Below are positions 14,355-22,115 of a stretch of 64,000 bases of DNA, one piece after another. Position 1 is the stretch's first letter. Every line of letters starts with the position of its first letter. The stretch covers positions 1 to 64,000 of the forward strand of contig JAZQGP010000028.1 of NCBI GenBank assembly GCA_045540015.1. Reading direction: 5' to 3'. The notes below the pieces were generated by a model, which worked only from the letters and a program-made list of their open reading frames with translations, was not told where the DNA came from and did no database searches. The translations under genes and the position numbers were made by a program. The DNA comes from UMGS1387 sp045540015. Lineage in GTDB: Bacteria; Bacillota; Clostridia; Oscillospirales; CAG-382.

Positions 14355-16934
14355 TCAAGAAAGGAAGGAGTGTATCGCACTTTCCGCATCCTGCAATTCC
14401 TTATGAAACGCCGCGGCAGGAACGCGAAGTGCTCCAGAGCCGAGAATGATCATCTGCTCAGGTCCGTCCGAGGTTGCAACACGTACTCTGTGCTTTTTTG
14501 AAAGCTCGTGGGACACACGCTCAATGTATGTGTCTGCCGTTTCCGCTTCCTTTGTATACACAACGCTTATGTTCCGGTGCTTTTCAACGCTTCCGGGATT
14601 TTTCTTTACCTTGTACGCGTCAAAAACAAGTATGATTTCATAGCCGCTAAAGCCCTGATAGTTGCAAAGCCTGTGAATAAGCAGCTCTCTTGCGGAATCA
14701 AGACTTTCACTTGCCGCTTTTTTAAGCTCGTCCCATGCAAAAATGATGTTGTAGCCGTCAACAAGCAGATATTCCGGCCCTTCGGGTATGGGCGATGGCT
14801 TTTGCTTTGGCTTTGCTGCTGAGCTTTCTCTCTTTTTGCCGACAGACGGATTGTATTTAACCTTGCCTGTGTCACGCGGTTTAATCTTTCCGTACGTCAT
14901 TTCAAATATTGAAAGTAATTCTTTGTCTGTGGTTTCGCTCTTGCAGTAACGCTCTGCACGCTCTCTCATTTCACGTCGTTCTTCAAGCGTATCTTTGCCG
15001 ACTTTTAACACGCTTTCAACGTGCATGTAGTCCTCAACCTCGTCCCATTTTACGATAAAGCCTGCACCGTTTGCACAGAATACCGAATCGGGACTGTTGT
15101 ATGTGTCAGACTCGGGGTCATATCCTCTGCTTTCCATAACAAACTCCGTGTTGTGACAGGGAAGATATTTGCCTGCACTGCACTGCAGAACGCCTTTTCC
15201 GTGAGTGTAGTCGGCAAGCGTTAAAGGATAGGAACGCATTTCAGATACAGGACACGAGCCGCTTATGATGGAAAATTCTCCCTCAAGGTCGGGATTTTTA
15301 AATTCGCCGCCCATTTTCTGAATGTCCGTCATTGCTCTGCCTACATTTGCAGTCGGTACGCGAAGAACAAAGTCGTACCACGGTTCAAGCAAAATGCTGT
15401 CCGCTTTCATAAGCCCTTGTCTGACTGCCCTGTAGGTAGCCTGTCTTAAATCACCGCCCTCGGTGTGTTTTCTATGGGTTTTGCCCGTTACAAGCGTTAT
15501 TTTCATGTCTGTTATGGGAGAACGCGTTAAAACTCCGCGGTGCACCTTTTCTTCGAGGTGGGATAGGATAAGCCGTTGTTCTTTTCTCGATAAATCTTTC
15601 TCGTCGCAGTCAGCTTCAAATACAAGTCCCGAGCCGTTTTCGCCTGGCTCTAAGATTACATGAACCTCTGCATAATGCCGTAGCGGCTCAAAGTGACCTA
15701 TGCCTTCAACCGTGTTTGCTATTGTTTCCCTGTATACAATGCTTCCTTCGCCAAAGTGCGCGTCTACTCCGAAGCGCTCCTTTATAAGCGTTTTTAATAC
15801 TTCAAGCTGTATTTCTCCCATGAGAAGCACAGACACTTCGCCGCGGTGCTCGTCGTATGAAACCCTGAGACTCGGGTCTTCTTCCTCTAATATTCGCATT
15901 TTTGACAAAACAACGGCAGAATCGGGAATACCGTCTAATTTTACCGTGTAGCTGAGAACCGGACATAGGGCAGGGGACAGAGCGTTTTTTTCAAAGCCAA
16001 GACCGTCGCCGCTTTTTACGTGCGAAAGCCCGTAAACCTCGCAAACCTGTCCTGCTTCGGCACAGTTTGCAAATGCGGTTTTTGTTCCGTTGTAAACTGC
16101 AATACGCTCGATTTTTTCTTCAAATTCGTTTCCGTCTTCATCAAACACCTGCAGCTTGTCCTTGATGTTCAAAACACCGCCCGTTATCTTTATGTGGCAG
16201 ATAAGTCCTCCACCGTCCGCATGCGATAGCTTGTATACTCTTGCACCAAATTCTTCGGGATATGTTTTTTCTGCGGTGTATTTTGTAAGACAGTCGATAA
16301 ATTCACGAACGCCTTGCGTTTTGAGTGCCGCACCGAAACAGCAGGGAAATATTTTTCTCTGCATAATTGCGTTTGTAATGTCCTCGTCCAAAAGAACGCC
16401 GTTCTCTAAATACTTTTCCATAAGGTCGTTGCTGTGCATGGCAGTTTCTTCATAATCAGAAAGAGCTTGTGCGTCCGTGCAGTCGTCCGACAGCATTTTT
16501 TTCATCTGACCCAAAAGACCGTCTTTTCCAGAATTGGGAAGATCCATTTTGTTGACAAAAATAAACACGGGTACGCAGTACCGCGAAAGTAAATGCCAGA
16601 GTGTTTGCGTGTGGCTCTGAACGCCTTCGCTTGCACTGATTACCAGAATTGCCGCATCAAGCACCGAAAAGACACGCTCGGTTTCGGCAGAAAAATCCAC
16701 ATGCCCCGGTGTGTCTATAAGTGTTATTTCTGTGTCATCGAAAACGATGGACGCTGTTTTTGAAAAAACTGTTATGCCCCTTTGCTTTTCAATGCTTGTA
16801 GTATCAAGGCTTGTGTCACGATTGTCAACACGACCAAGATTTCTTATAGCACCCGATAAATACAGCATCGCTTCTGAAAGAGTTGTCTTTCCTGAGTCAA
16901 CGTGGGCAATAACACCAACGGTAATTCTTTTCAT
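14355..16934 (-). CDS. TetM-like ribosomal GTPase fused to a Rae1/YacP NYN nuclease domain
   Basis: Residues 1 to ~660 form an EF-G-related GTPase of the TetM/TetO ribosome-protection family, with G1 AHVDSGKT, G2 RGIT, G3 DTPGH and G4 NKMD. A basic linker (~665-712) leads to an NYN/PIN-like domain (713-859) resembling Bacillus Rae1 (YacP), a nuclease that cuts mRNA in the ribosomal A site. Its acidic residues are all present: Asp726 (VDGYN), Asp772 (VFDAY), Asp801 (TADTY), Asp823 (TSDGPEQ). A ribosome-bound GTPase carrying a ribosome-dependent nuclease suggests action on stalled or drug-bound ribosomes; that is inference. The PRRPN-type C-terminal motif of TetM is absent, so tetracycline resistance should not be assumed. 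Convergent to mutS. Confidence 0.85.
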   Translation of the reverse strand: MKRITVGVIAHVDSGKTTLSEAMLYLSGAIRNLGRVDNRDTSLDTTSIEKQRGITVFSKTASIVFDDTEITLIDTPGHVDFSAETERVFSVLDAAILVISASEGVQSHTQTLWHLLSRYCVPVFIFVNKMDLPNSGKDGLLGQMKKMLSDDCTDAQALSDYEETAMHSNDLMEKYLENGVLLDEDITNAIMQRKIFPCCFGAALKTQGVREFIDCLTKYTAEKTYPEEFGARVYKLSHADGGGLICHIKITGGVLNIKDKLQVFDEDGNEFEEKIERIAVYNGTKTAFANCAEAGQVCEVYGLSHVKSGDGLGFEKNALSPALCPVLSYTVKLDGIPDSAVVLSKMRILEEEDPSLRVSYDEHRGEVSVLLMGEIQLEVLKTLIKERFGVDAHFGEGSIVYRETIANTVEGIGHFEPLRHYAEVHVILEPGENGSGLVFEADCDEKDLSRKEQRLILSHLEEKVHRGVLTRSPITDMKITLVTGKTHRKHTEGGDLRQATYRAVRQGLMKADSILLEPWYDFVLRVPTANVGRAMTDIQKMGGEFKNPDLEGEFSIISGSCPVSEMRSYPLTLADYTHGKGVLQCSAGKYLPCHNTEFVMESRGYDPESDTYNSPDSVFCANGAGFIVKWDEVEDYMHVESVLKVGKDTLEERREMRERAERYCKSETTDKELLSIFEMTYGKIKPRDTGKVKYNPSVGKKRESSAAKPKQKPSPIPEGPEYLLVDGYNIIFAWDELKKAASESLDSARELLIHRLCNYQGFSGYEIILVFDAYKVKKNPGSVEKHRNISVVYTKEAETADTYIERVSHELSKKHRVRVATSDGPEQMIILGSGALRVPAAAFHKELQDAESAIHSFLS

Positions 16935-16999
16935 ACGTACCTCTTATTTTGTGTTTTATACAGTATATCACATTCTGCTGTTTATTTCAATCCCAATCA

Positions 17000-17029
17000 A
17001 AAAATAACGGCTACTTGTAAAGCAACCGT
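17000..17029 (-). terminator. terminator of the lipoprotein gene
   Basis: ACGGCTACTT (17007-17016) pairs with AAGCAACCGT (17020-17029), allowing G-U. The minus-strand transcript then runs into ATTTTTT. Confidence 0.75.
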
Positions 17030-17042
17030 CAATTTTCCATTT

Positions 17043-17678
17043 TCAATTTTCAATTTGCTCTGCAAGCGGTAAACCGCACAATGCCGCCTTGAAGATAATC
17101 CATTTGTCGTCAATGACCACATCAATTTCGCCGTCAGTCCAGAACTGATATCCGTAACCTTCGCCGAAGTTTGACTGGTTGTCCTCTGTCGGAAGTGATG
17201 TGCTGTCTACACTTGAAGTAATCTCACCGTCAAGCGTGCCGCATCTGAGCACTTCTCTTGCTTCTCCTGTGCTTTCGTAAAGAACACCGTCTACCATAAT
17301 AGATGGCTTTATTTCTAAAGGGATTTTTTCAATTTCTGCTCGGGTTATAACTTTTATGGAACACACCTTTCCTTCGGGAATACCCATGGGAATTGTTTCC
17401 TGTATCGGACCTATAAATGTAATTTCAACTGTATCGCCGTAATCAATTGCGGGAACACCTTCCTGCGAAGACACTTTCGTGCTGACGGTATACTCGTCAT
17501 CCTCTGTACCAAAACTGCTCTCTGGGAGAATACATACTGTTATGCTGTCAACACTTGCCCAAATGACACGTGCAGTCATTACCATTTCACCCGTGTCTGA
17601 TACTTCAGGTGCATTTTCACAGCCGATAAGACAGAATAATAACAATATAGCTAAAACTGAAAACATGTTTTTTTTCAT
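17043..17678 (-). CDS. secreted lipoprotein, DUF3221-like
   Basis: The protein begins with a short basic segment, a hydrophobic core and LIGC, a lipoprotein signal, so it should sit on the outer membrane face. Residues ~35-105 resemble the small beta-barrel DUF3221-type domain. The C-terminal part contains NQSNFGEGYGYQFW, a segment I associate with Clostridial lipoproteins of unknown function. I choose the ATG at 17678 because GGAGGG lies just upstream; an in-frame ATG at 17693 overlaps that site. Function is unknown. It is downstream of trpB, past a terminator. Confidence 0.7.
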   Translation of the reverse strand: MKKNMFSVLAILLLFCLIGCENAPEVSDTGEMVMTARVIWASVDSITVCILPESSFGTEDDEYTVSTKVSSQEGVPAIDYGDTVEITFIGPIQETIPMGIPEGKVCSIKVITRAEIEKIPLEIKPSIMVDGVLYESTGEAREVLRCGTLDGEITSSVDSTSLPTEDNQSNFGEGYGYQFWTDGEIDVVIDDKWIIFKAALCGLPLAEQIEN

Positions 17679-17736
17679 AAAGCTTCCCTCCAAAGATGTT
17701 TTGTATATTAGACGTCAAAACTAAAATAATGTTCCC

Positions 17737-17767
17737 AAAAAATAACGGCTGCCCGAAAGCAACCGTT
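17737..17767 (-). terminator. terminator of trpB
   Basis: AACGGCTGC (17743-17751) pairs with GCAACCGTT (17759-17767). The minus-strand transcript continues as ATTTTTTGGG. Confidence 0.8.
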
Positions 17768-17784
17768 TGTTTCATAAAAGTTGT

Positions 17785-19005
17785 TTATCTGATACCGTAA
17801 TTCTCAATTACATAGTCCATGTCCTTGTCGCCTCTGCCCGAGAGATTGATAAGAACTGAACCGTGTTCCATGGTCTTTGCGAGCTTCATTCCGTACGCAA
17901 CCGCATGTGAGCTTTCAATAGCGGGAATAATACCCTCAAGACGTGCAAGCTTGAAGAACGCATCAATTGTTTCTTCGTCGTCAATAACGTCATATTTTAC
18001 TCTGCCGATTTCCTGAAGGAACGCGTGCTCAGGACCTGAAGACGGATAGTCAAGACCGCTTGCAACCGAGTATACGGGAGCAGGGTCGCCGTTTTCGTCT
18101 TTAAGCATGATGCTGTTGAATCCGTGCATAATGCCTTCTGTTCCGTATTTTAAGCTTGCTGCATGGTCACCGAGCTTTGGTCCTCTGCCAAGAGGCTCAA
18201 TGCCGTAAATGTCAACAGGGTCGTTAAGGAAGCCTGCAAAAAGTCCTGCCGCATTTGACCCGCCGCCTACACATGCAACAATAGCACTCGGAAGGTGTCC
18301 TGTCATTTCGATAAACTGCTCTCTTGCTTCAATTCCCACAACACTTTGAAAATCTCTTACCATCATCGGGAACGGATGCGGACCGAGAACAGAGCCTATG
18401 CAATATATTGCATCTTTGTATTCCTTGCTGTAGGCCTCAAATGCAGCATCAACTGCTTCTTTAAGCGTTTTGAGACCGTGAGTAACTTCAACAACGTTTG
18501 CACCGAGTATTTTCATTCTTGCAACGTTCGGAGCCTGCTTCTTCGTGTCAACAGAACCCATGTAAATGTCACATTCCAAACCAAAGTACGCCGCGGCAGT
18601 TGCAAGTGCAACGCCATGCTGACCTGCACCTGTTTCTGCGATAATCTTTTTCTTGCCCATGTATTTTGCAAGCAGTGCTTCACCCATACAGTGATTTAAT
18701 TTGTGTGCGCCCGAATGGTTTAAATCTTCACGCTTTGCATAGAGCTGAACTTTTCCGCCGAGTGCATCGGAAAGTCTTTCAAGATGCGAAACGGGAGTGG
18801 GTCTGCCTTGAAACTCTTTTCTGATTCTGCGAAGCTCGGCAATAAACTTTCTTGACTGGCAAATTGAAAAATAGGCTTCTGTAATTTCCGCCATTGCAGC
18901 CTTTAATTTTTCTTCAATATATACTCCGCCGTATTTTCCGAAATATCCGTCTTTGTCAGGGTAGTTGTTAAAATATGTATCAAAATCTACGTTTCCTATT
19001 TTCAT
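17785..19005 (-). CDS. trpB: tryptophan synthase beta chain, stand-alone
   Basis: This PLP enzyme joins indole and serine to make tryptophan. The PLP lysine is Lys102 (HSGAHKLNH), the catalytic Glu is Glu124 (AETGAGQHG), the phosphate loop is GGGSNA, and the C-terminal Ser motif is NLSGRGDKD. Length (406) is normal. No trpA or other trp gene lies nearby, so the enzyme may salvage free indole, or the alpha subunit may be elsewhere. The HSGAHKLNHCMG block differs slightly from the usual HTGAHKINN form. Expression is controlled by the T-box leader at 19138-19415, whose specifier appears to be the Trp codon UGG. Confidence 0.92.
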   Translation of the reverse strand: MKIGNVDFDTYFNNYPDKDGYFGKYGGVYIEEKLKAAMAEITEAYFSICQSRKFIAELRRIRKEFQGRPTPVSHLERLSDALGGKVQLYAKREDLNHSGAHKLNHCMGEALLAKYMGKKKIIAETGAGQHGVALATAAAYFGLECDIYMGSVDTKKQAPNVARMKILGANVVEVTHGLKTLKEAVDAAFEAYSKEYKDAIYCIGSVLGPHPFPMMVRDFQSVVGIEAREQFIEMTGHLPSAIVACVGGGSNAAGLFAGFLNDPVDIYGIEPLGRGPKLGDHAASLKYGTEGIMHGFNSIMLKDENGDPAPVYSVASGLDYPSSGPEHAFLQEIGRVKYDVIDDEETIDAFFKLARLEGIIPAIESSHAVAYGMKLAKTMEHGSVLINLSGRGDKDMDYVIENYGIR

Positions 19006-19137
19006 TTCTGTAATCCTCCGTGTATGTAAATATATGTGTTTTTATAAAATTTAATATAGTGGGTTATCGCCATCGTTTTGCAATAATAAACATTTCTTCT
19101 CCTCCGCTTTGCTTTTTTGCGTGTAAAAGCTGTCGGG

Positions 19138-19415
19138 AAAAAATAAAACCCTTATCCCGAACTTTGGGACAAGAGTTAAAATCCTGCGGTACCACCCAAG
19201 TTGACGCAAAATACGTCCTCTCAGCCATACACATGTAATGTATGCGCTTTTGTCAACACAGTGCACTCTGCGTCAGTACTACTCGGCTGTGTTGAAATGC
19301 CTTTCGGACTGCCCTCCGAAGCCCATTCACAAGAATCATATGTGCCGCCTTGCACCGAACGACGGCTCTCTGAAACATTGAAAATTCCTGCTACTATTCT
19401 TCTTCAACGGTTTAT
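19138..19415 (-). promoter_or_regulatory. T-box riboswitch (tryptophan)
   Basis: On the minus strand the T-box sequence TGGTACCGCAGG (complement of 19183-19194) lies just before a terminator hairpin (19151-19158 with 19166-19173) and a T run (19138-19150). About 200 nt of stem-rich leader precede it. A UGG triplet (complement of 19323-19325) lies in the 3' side of the likely stem I and fits as specifier, matching the downstream trpB. Uncharged tRNA-Trp would favour the antiterminator and allow transcription. Confidence 0.9.
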
Positions 19416-19421
19416 GCGGTC

Positions 19422-19450
19422 ATTATACACGCATTATTTTTGTTTGTCAA
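19422..19450 (-). promoter_or_regulatory. promoter of the T-box-trpB transcript
   Basis: On the minus strand TTGACA (19445-19450), 17 nt and TATAAT (19422-19427). All three match consensus. Confidence 0.88.
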
Positions 19451-19480
19451 TAGATTTTTGTAAAAAAGTCAAAAAAACTG

Positions 19481-19509
19481 TTGACTTATTTGAATGAAAA
19501 AGGTATAAT
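19481..19509 (+). promoter_or_regulatory. promoter of secD-secF
   Basis: TTGACT (19481-19486), 17 nt and TATAAT (19504-19509), divergent from the trpB promoter. Confidence 0.82.
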
Positions 19510-19552
19510 ATAGAACATAAGCGACTTTTTAAATGAAAGGAAGAAAAACCCA

Positions 19553-20857
19553 ATGAAAAACAGCGTATGTTCATTCGTGCTTATGCTGCTGTGTGTTGTT
19601 CTTGTGGCAAGCGCTGCCATTTACGGCATTGAGCCTCTTGGCCTTTTGCCGATTACAGACGACGATGCAGTAAGCAAAGGCCTTGACCTTGTCGGAGGTT
19701 CTTCTGTAACCTATATTGCAGAACCCGATGACGAATCAGAGGATTTTGACCTTGCTAAAGCACTCGAAACCGTAGACGTAATGCTCAGACAGCGTCTTGA
19801 CACACTCGGTTATACCGAGGCAACCATCTCTCCTGTGGGAACGGACAAGATCAGAGTTGAAATCCCGGGTATTAATGATCCCGAAGATGCTCTTCAGAAG
19901 CTCGGTTCTACCGCAAAGCTTGAATTCAAGGATTCAAACGGAAATGTAATTCTTGAAGGTAAAGACGTAGAGGAAGCAGTTGCAAGCTTCGGACAGGTAA
20001 ATGAAAGCTCAGTTGCAGCACAGTATTATGTTTCTCTTACATTCAACAATGAGGGTAGAACAAAGTTTGCAGATGCAACTGAAGAAATGGCTGCACTCAA
20101 GAGCAGCGGCATGAATTACATTGATATCGAGCTTGACGGTGCGAATATCTCCCACGCAAGCGTTGATTACAGAATTGACAGCGAAAGCTGTGTAATTTCC
20201 GGCAACTTTACTGAGGAAGATGCAGTTTACCTTGCAGAACTCATTTCCGCAGGTCAGCTCCCCGTAGTTCTCCGCGAGATTGAGCTTCGTTCTGTAGGAC
20301 CGACTCTCGGTACCGAAGCACTTTCAACAAGTATCTTCGCAGGCATGATCGGTATACTTCTTGTTATGGTATTCATGATTCTTGTATACAGATTCCCCGG
20401 ATTTATTTCCGCGATAGCACTTGTTGCATATACAGCAATCTTTGCGATTCTTGTAGTTGTATTTAAGGTTAATCTTTCTCTTCCCGGTATCGCAGGTATC
20501 ATACTTACAATCGGTATGGCGGTTGACTCAAACGTAGTTATCTACGAGAGAATCAAGGAAGAGCTTAACACAGGAAAGAGCAACAGAGCAGCAGTTAAGA
20601 GCGGCTTTAAGAACGCTTTCGGTGCTATTCTTGACTCAAACGTAACAACAATTATTGCATCCCTTGTGCTCTGGTACTACGGTACAGGTGCAGTAAGAGG
20701 CTTTGCAATTACCCTCTTTATAGGTGTTGTTGTATCTCTCTTCACAGCACTCTTTGTAACACGCGTGCTTCTCATTGCAGCAGCCGACATGGGTATCGGC
20801 AGATGGCTTCTCGGCGCAAAGAGAAAAGCTAAGACAGCGGAAGGAGAGGTGCAGTAA
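19553..20857 (+). CDS. secD: protein-export membrane protein SecD
   Basis: SecD works with SecF and SecYEG to pull proteins out of the translocon using the proton (or sodium) motive force. The 434-residue protein has one N-terminal membrane helix, the GLDLVGG motif (D1 region), an extracytoplasmic domain, and five C-terminal helices of the RND/SecD-SecF type with GIILTIGMAVDSNVVIYERIKEE. It is shorter than the E. coli protein (~615) because the periplasmic region is compact, as is usual in Clostridia. One base separates its stop from the secF start. GAAAGGAAG ribosome site. Confidence 0.95.
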   Translation: MKNSVCSFVLMLLCVVLVASAAIYGIEPLGLLPITDDDAVSKGLDLVGGSSVTYIAEPDDESEDFDLAKALETVDVMLRQRLDTLGYTEATISPVGTDKIRVEIPGINDPEDALQKLGSTAKLEFKDSNGNVILEGKDVEEAVASFGQVNESSVAAQYYVSLTFNNEGRTKFADATEEMAALKSSGMNYIDIELDGANISHASVDYRIDSESCVISGNFTEEDAVYLAELISAGQLPVVLREIELRSVGPTLGTEALSTSIFAGMIGILLVMVFMILVYRFPGFISAIALVAYTAIFAILVVVFKVNLSLPGIAGIILTIGMAVDSNVVIYERIKEELNTGKSNRAAVKSGFKNAFGAILDSNVTTIIASLVLWYYGTGAVRGFAITLFIGVVVSLFTALFVTRVLLIAAADMGIGRWLLGAKRKAKTAEGEVQ

Positions 20858-20858
20858 T

Positions 20859-21950
20859 ATGAATAAGTTCAGTTTTGTAAAAAACAGATTTGTATTCTTT
20901 GGAATAGCAGCTGTAATGGTTATTGCGGCAATTATTTCCTTCTTTACAATCGGATTTAACTGGGATATCGAGTTTATCGGCGGTACCGAAATCAGCTACG
21001 ACCTTGGAAAGACAGTTGAAAAGGACGACGAAGCTAAGATTGAAAGCATCGTTAAGGATATTATCGGTGCAGATATGTATTCTTCTTTGCGTGTTGTCGG
21101 TGATAACAAGGAAACTGTTATCATCAGAACAAAGCTTGTTGATGAACAGGAAGCTGACACAGCTGTAGATGAAACTGTTGAAAATGTTGAAACAGAAACA
21201 GCTGTTGACGAGACTGTTGTTGATGAAACAGCTGAAGAAGTTGTTGCAGACGAAACAGTGGTTGACGAAACTGCTGCTGAAGAAAACGCAACGGAAGAAA
21301 TCGCAGAAGTTGAAACTGTTGAAGAAACAGCAGAAGAGGCAGAAACAGGCATCAATGCAATCCGTTCACAGATTACAGATGCAATCATTGCAGAGTATCC
21401 CGATGCTTCATGGCAGTCTACTGATACAGTAGGCGGTGAAGTAAGCGCAGGTCTTAAGAGAAGTGCAATAGGTGCTACTCTTGCAGCAATCGTGCTTATG
21501 CTTATCTACATTGCAATCAGATTTGAAATAAGCTCTGCATTTGCGGCTATTCTCTGTCTTGCACATGACGTAATTATTATGCTTTTTGCATATTCTGTTC
21601 TTCGCATTCCCGTTGGTTCTACAGTAATCGCAACTGTTCTTACAATTCTCGGTTATTCTATCAACGCAACAATCATTATCTTCGACAGAATACGTGAGAA
21701 TGTAAAGTCTATGCCTCATACAGACTTTGCAGGCAAGGTAGATGCAGGTGTTAGAAGCACACTTAAGCGTTCTGTAAATACAACGATTACAACACTCTTT
21801 ACCATAGGTCTTATCTATATCTTGGGTGTTACATCAATAAAGAACTTCGCACTTCCTCTTATCGTAGGTATTTTGGCAGGTGCATATTCTTCAATTTGTC
21901 TCTCCGGTTGCTTCTGGTATATCTTCAGAGGCAAGGGCAAAAAGAGATAA
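20859..21950 (+). CDS. secF: protein-export membrane protein SecF with acidic repeat insert
   Basis: SecF is the partner of SecD. The 363-residue protein has an N-terminal helix, the FIGGTEISYDLG motif, and five C-terminal helices with ILGYSINATIIIFDRIREN. Residues ~96-163 (DNA ~21144-21348), in the external loop after helix 1, are a low-complexity acidic tract of TVDET and VEETAEE-type repeats that ordinary SecF proteins lack. I start at 20859, where AAGGAGAGGTG in the end of secD serves as ribosome site; an upstream in-frame start would lie deep in secD. Confidence 0.93.
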   Translation: MNKFSFVKNRFVFFGIAAVMVIAAIISFFTIGFNWDIEFIGGTEISYDLGKTVEKDDEAKIESIVKDIIGADMYSSLRVVGDNKETVIIRTKLVDEQEADTAVDETVENVETETAVDETVVDETAEEVVADETVVDETAAEENATEEIAEVETVEETAEEAETGINAIRSQITDAIIAEYPDASWQSTDTVGGEVSAGLKRSAIGATLAAIVLMLIYIAIRFEISSAFAAILCLAHDVIIMLFAYSVLRIPVGSTVIATVLTILGYSINATIIIFDRIRENVKSMPHTDFAGKVDAGVRSTLKRSVNTTITTLFTIGLIYILGVTSIKNFALPLIVGILAGAYSSICLSGCFWYIFRGKGKKR

Positions 21951-21970
21951 GATTAAGTTCAATAATAGAT

Positions 21971-22003
21971 TTCCGGTGTGCCAGACGGTGCGCCGGAATT
22001 TTT
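21971..22003 (+). terminator. terminator of secDF
   Basis: TTCCGG (21971-21976) pairs with CCGGAA (21993-21998), followed by TTTTT. Confidence 0.8.
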
Positions 22004-22060
22004 ATGTATAAAATAAACGGCTGTAAAATCAGCATACAAGCAAGTGAATTTACATAGGCA

Positions 22061-22095
22061 GAAAAAAGTACCGCAGACAGTTCGTCCGCGGTACT
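22061..22095 (-). terminator. terminator of the 22116-23741 gene
   Basis: AGTACCGC (22067-22074) pairs with GCGGTACT (22088-22095). On the minus strand it is followed by TTTTTC. Confidence 0.85.
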
Positions 22096-22115
22096 GCTGT
22101 TATATAGATTTGATT

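Noticed and set aside
14355..16934. Tetracycline resistance gene
   Set aside because: Although TetM-like, the protein lacks the typical C-terminal motif and carries a nuclease domain, so resistance cannot be claimed from sequence.
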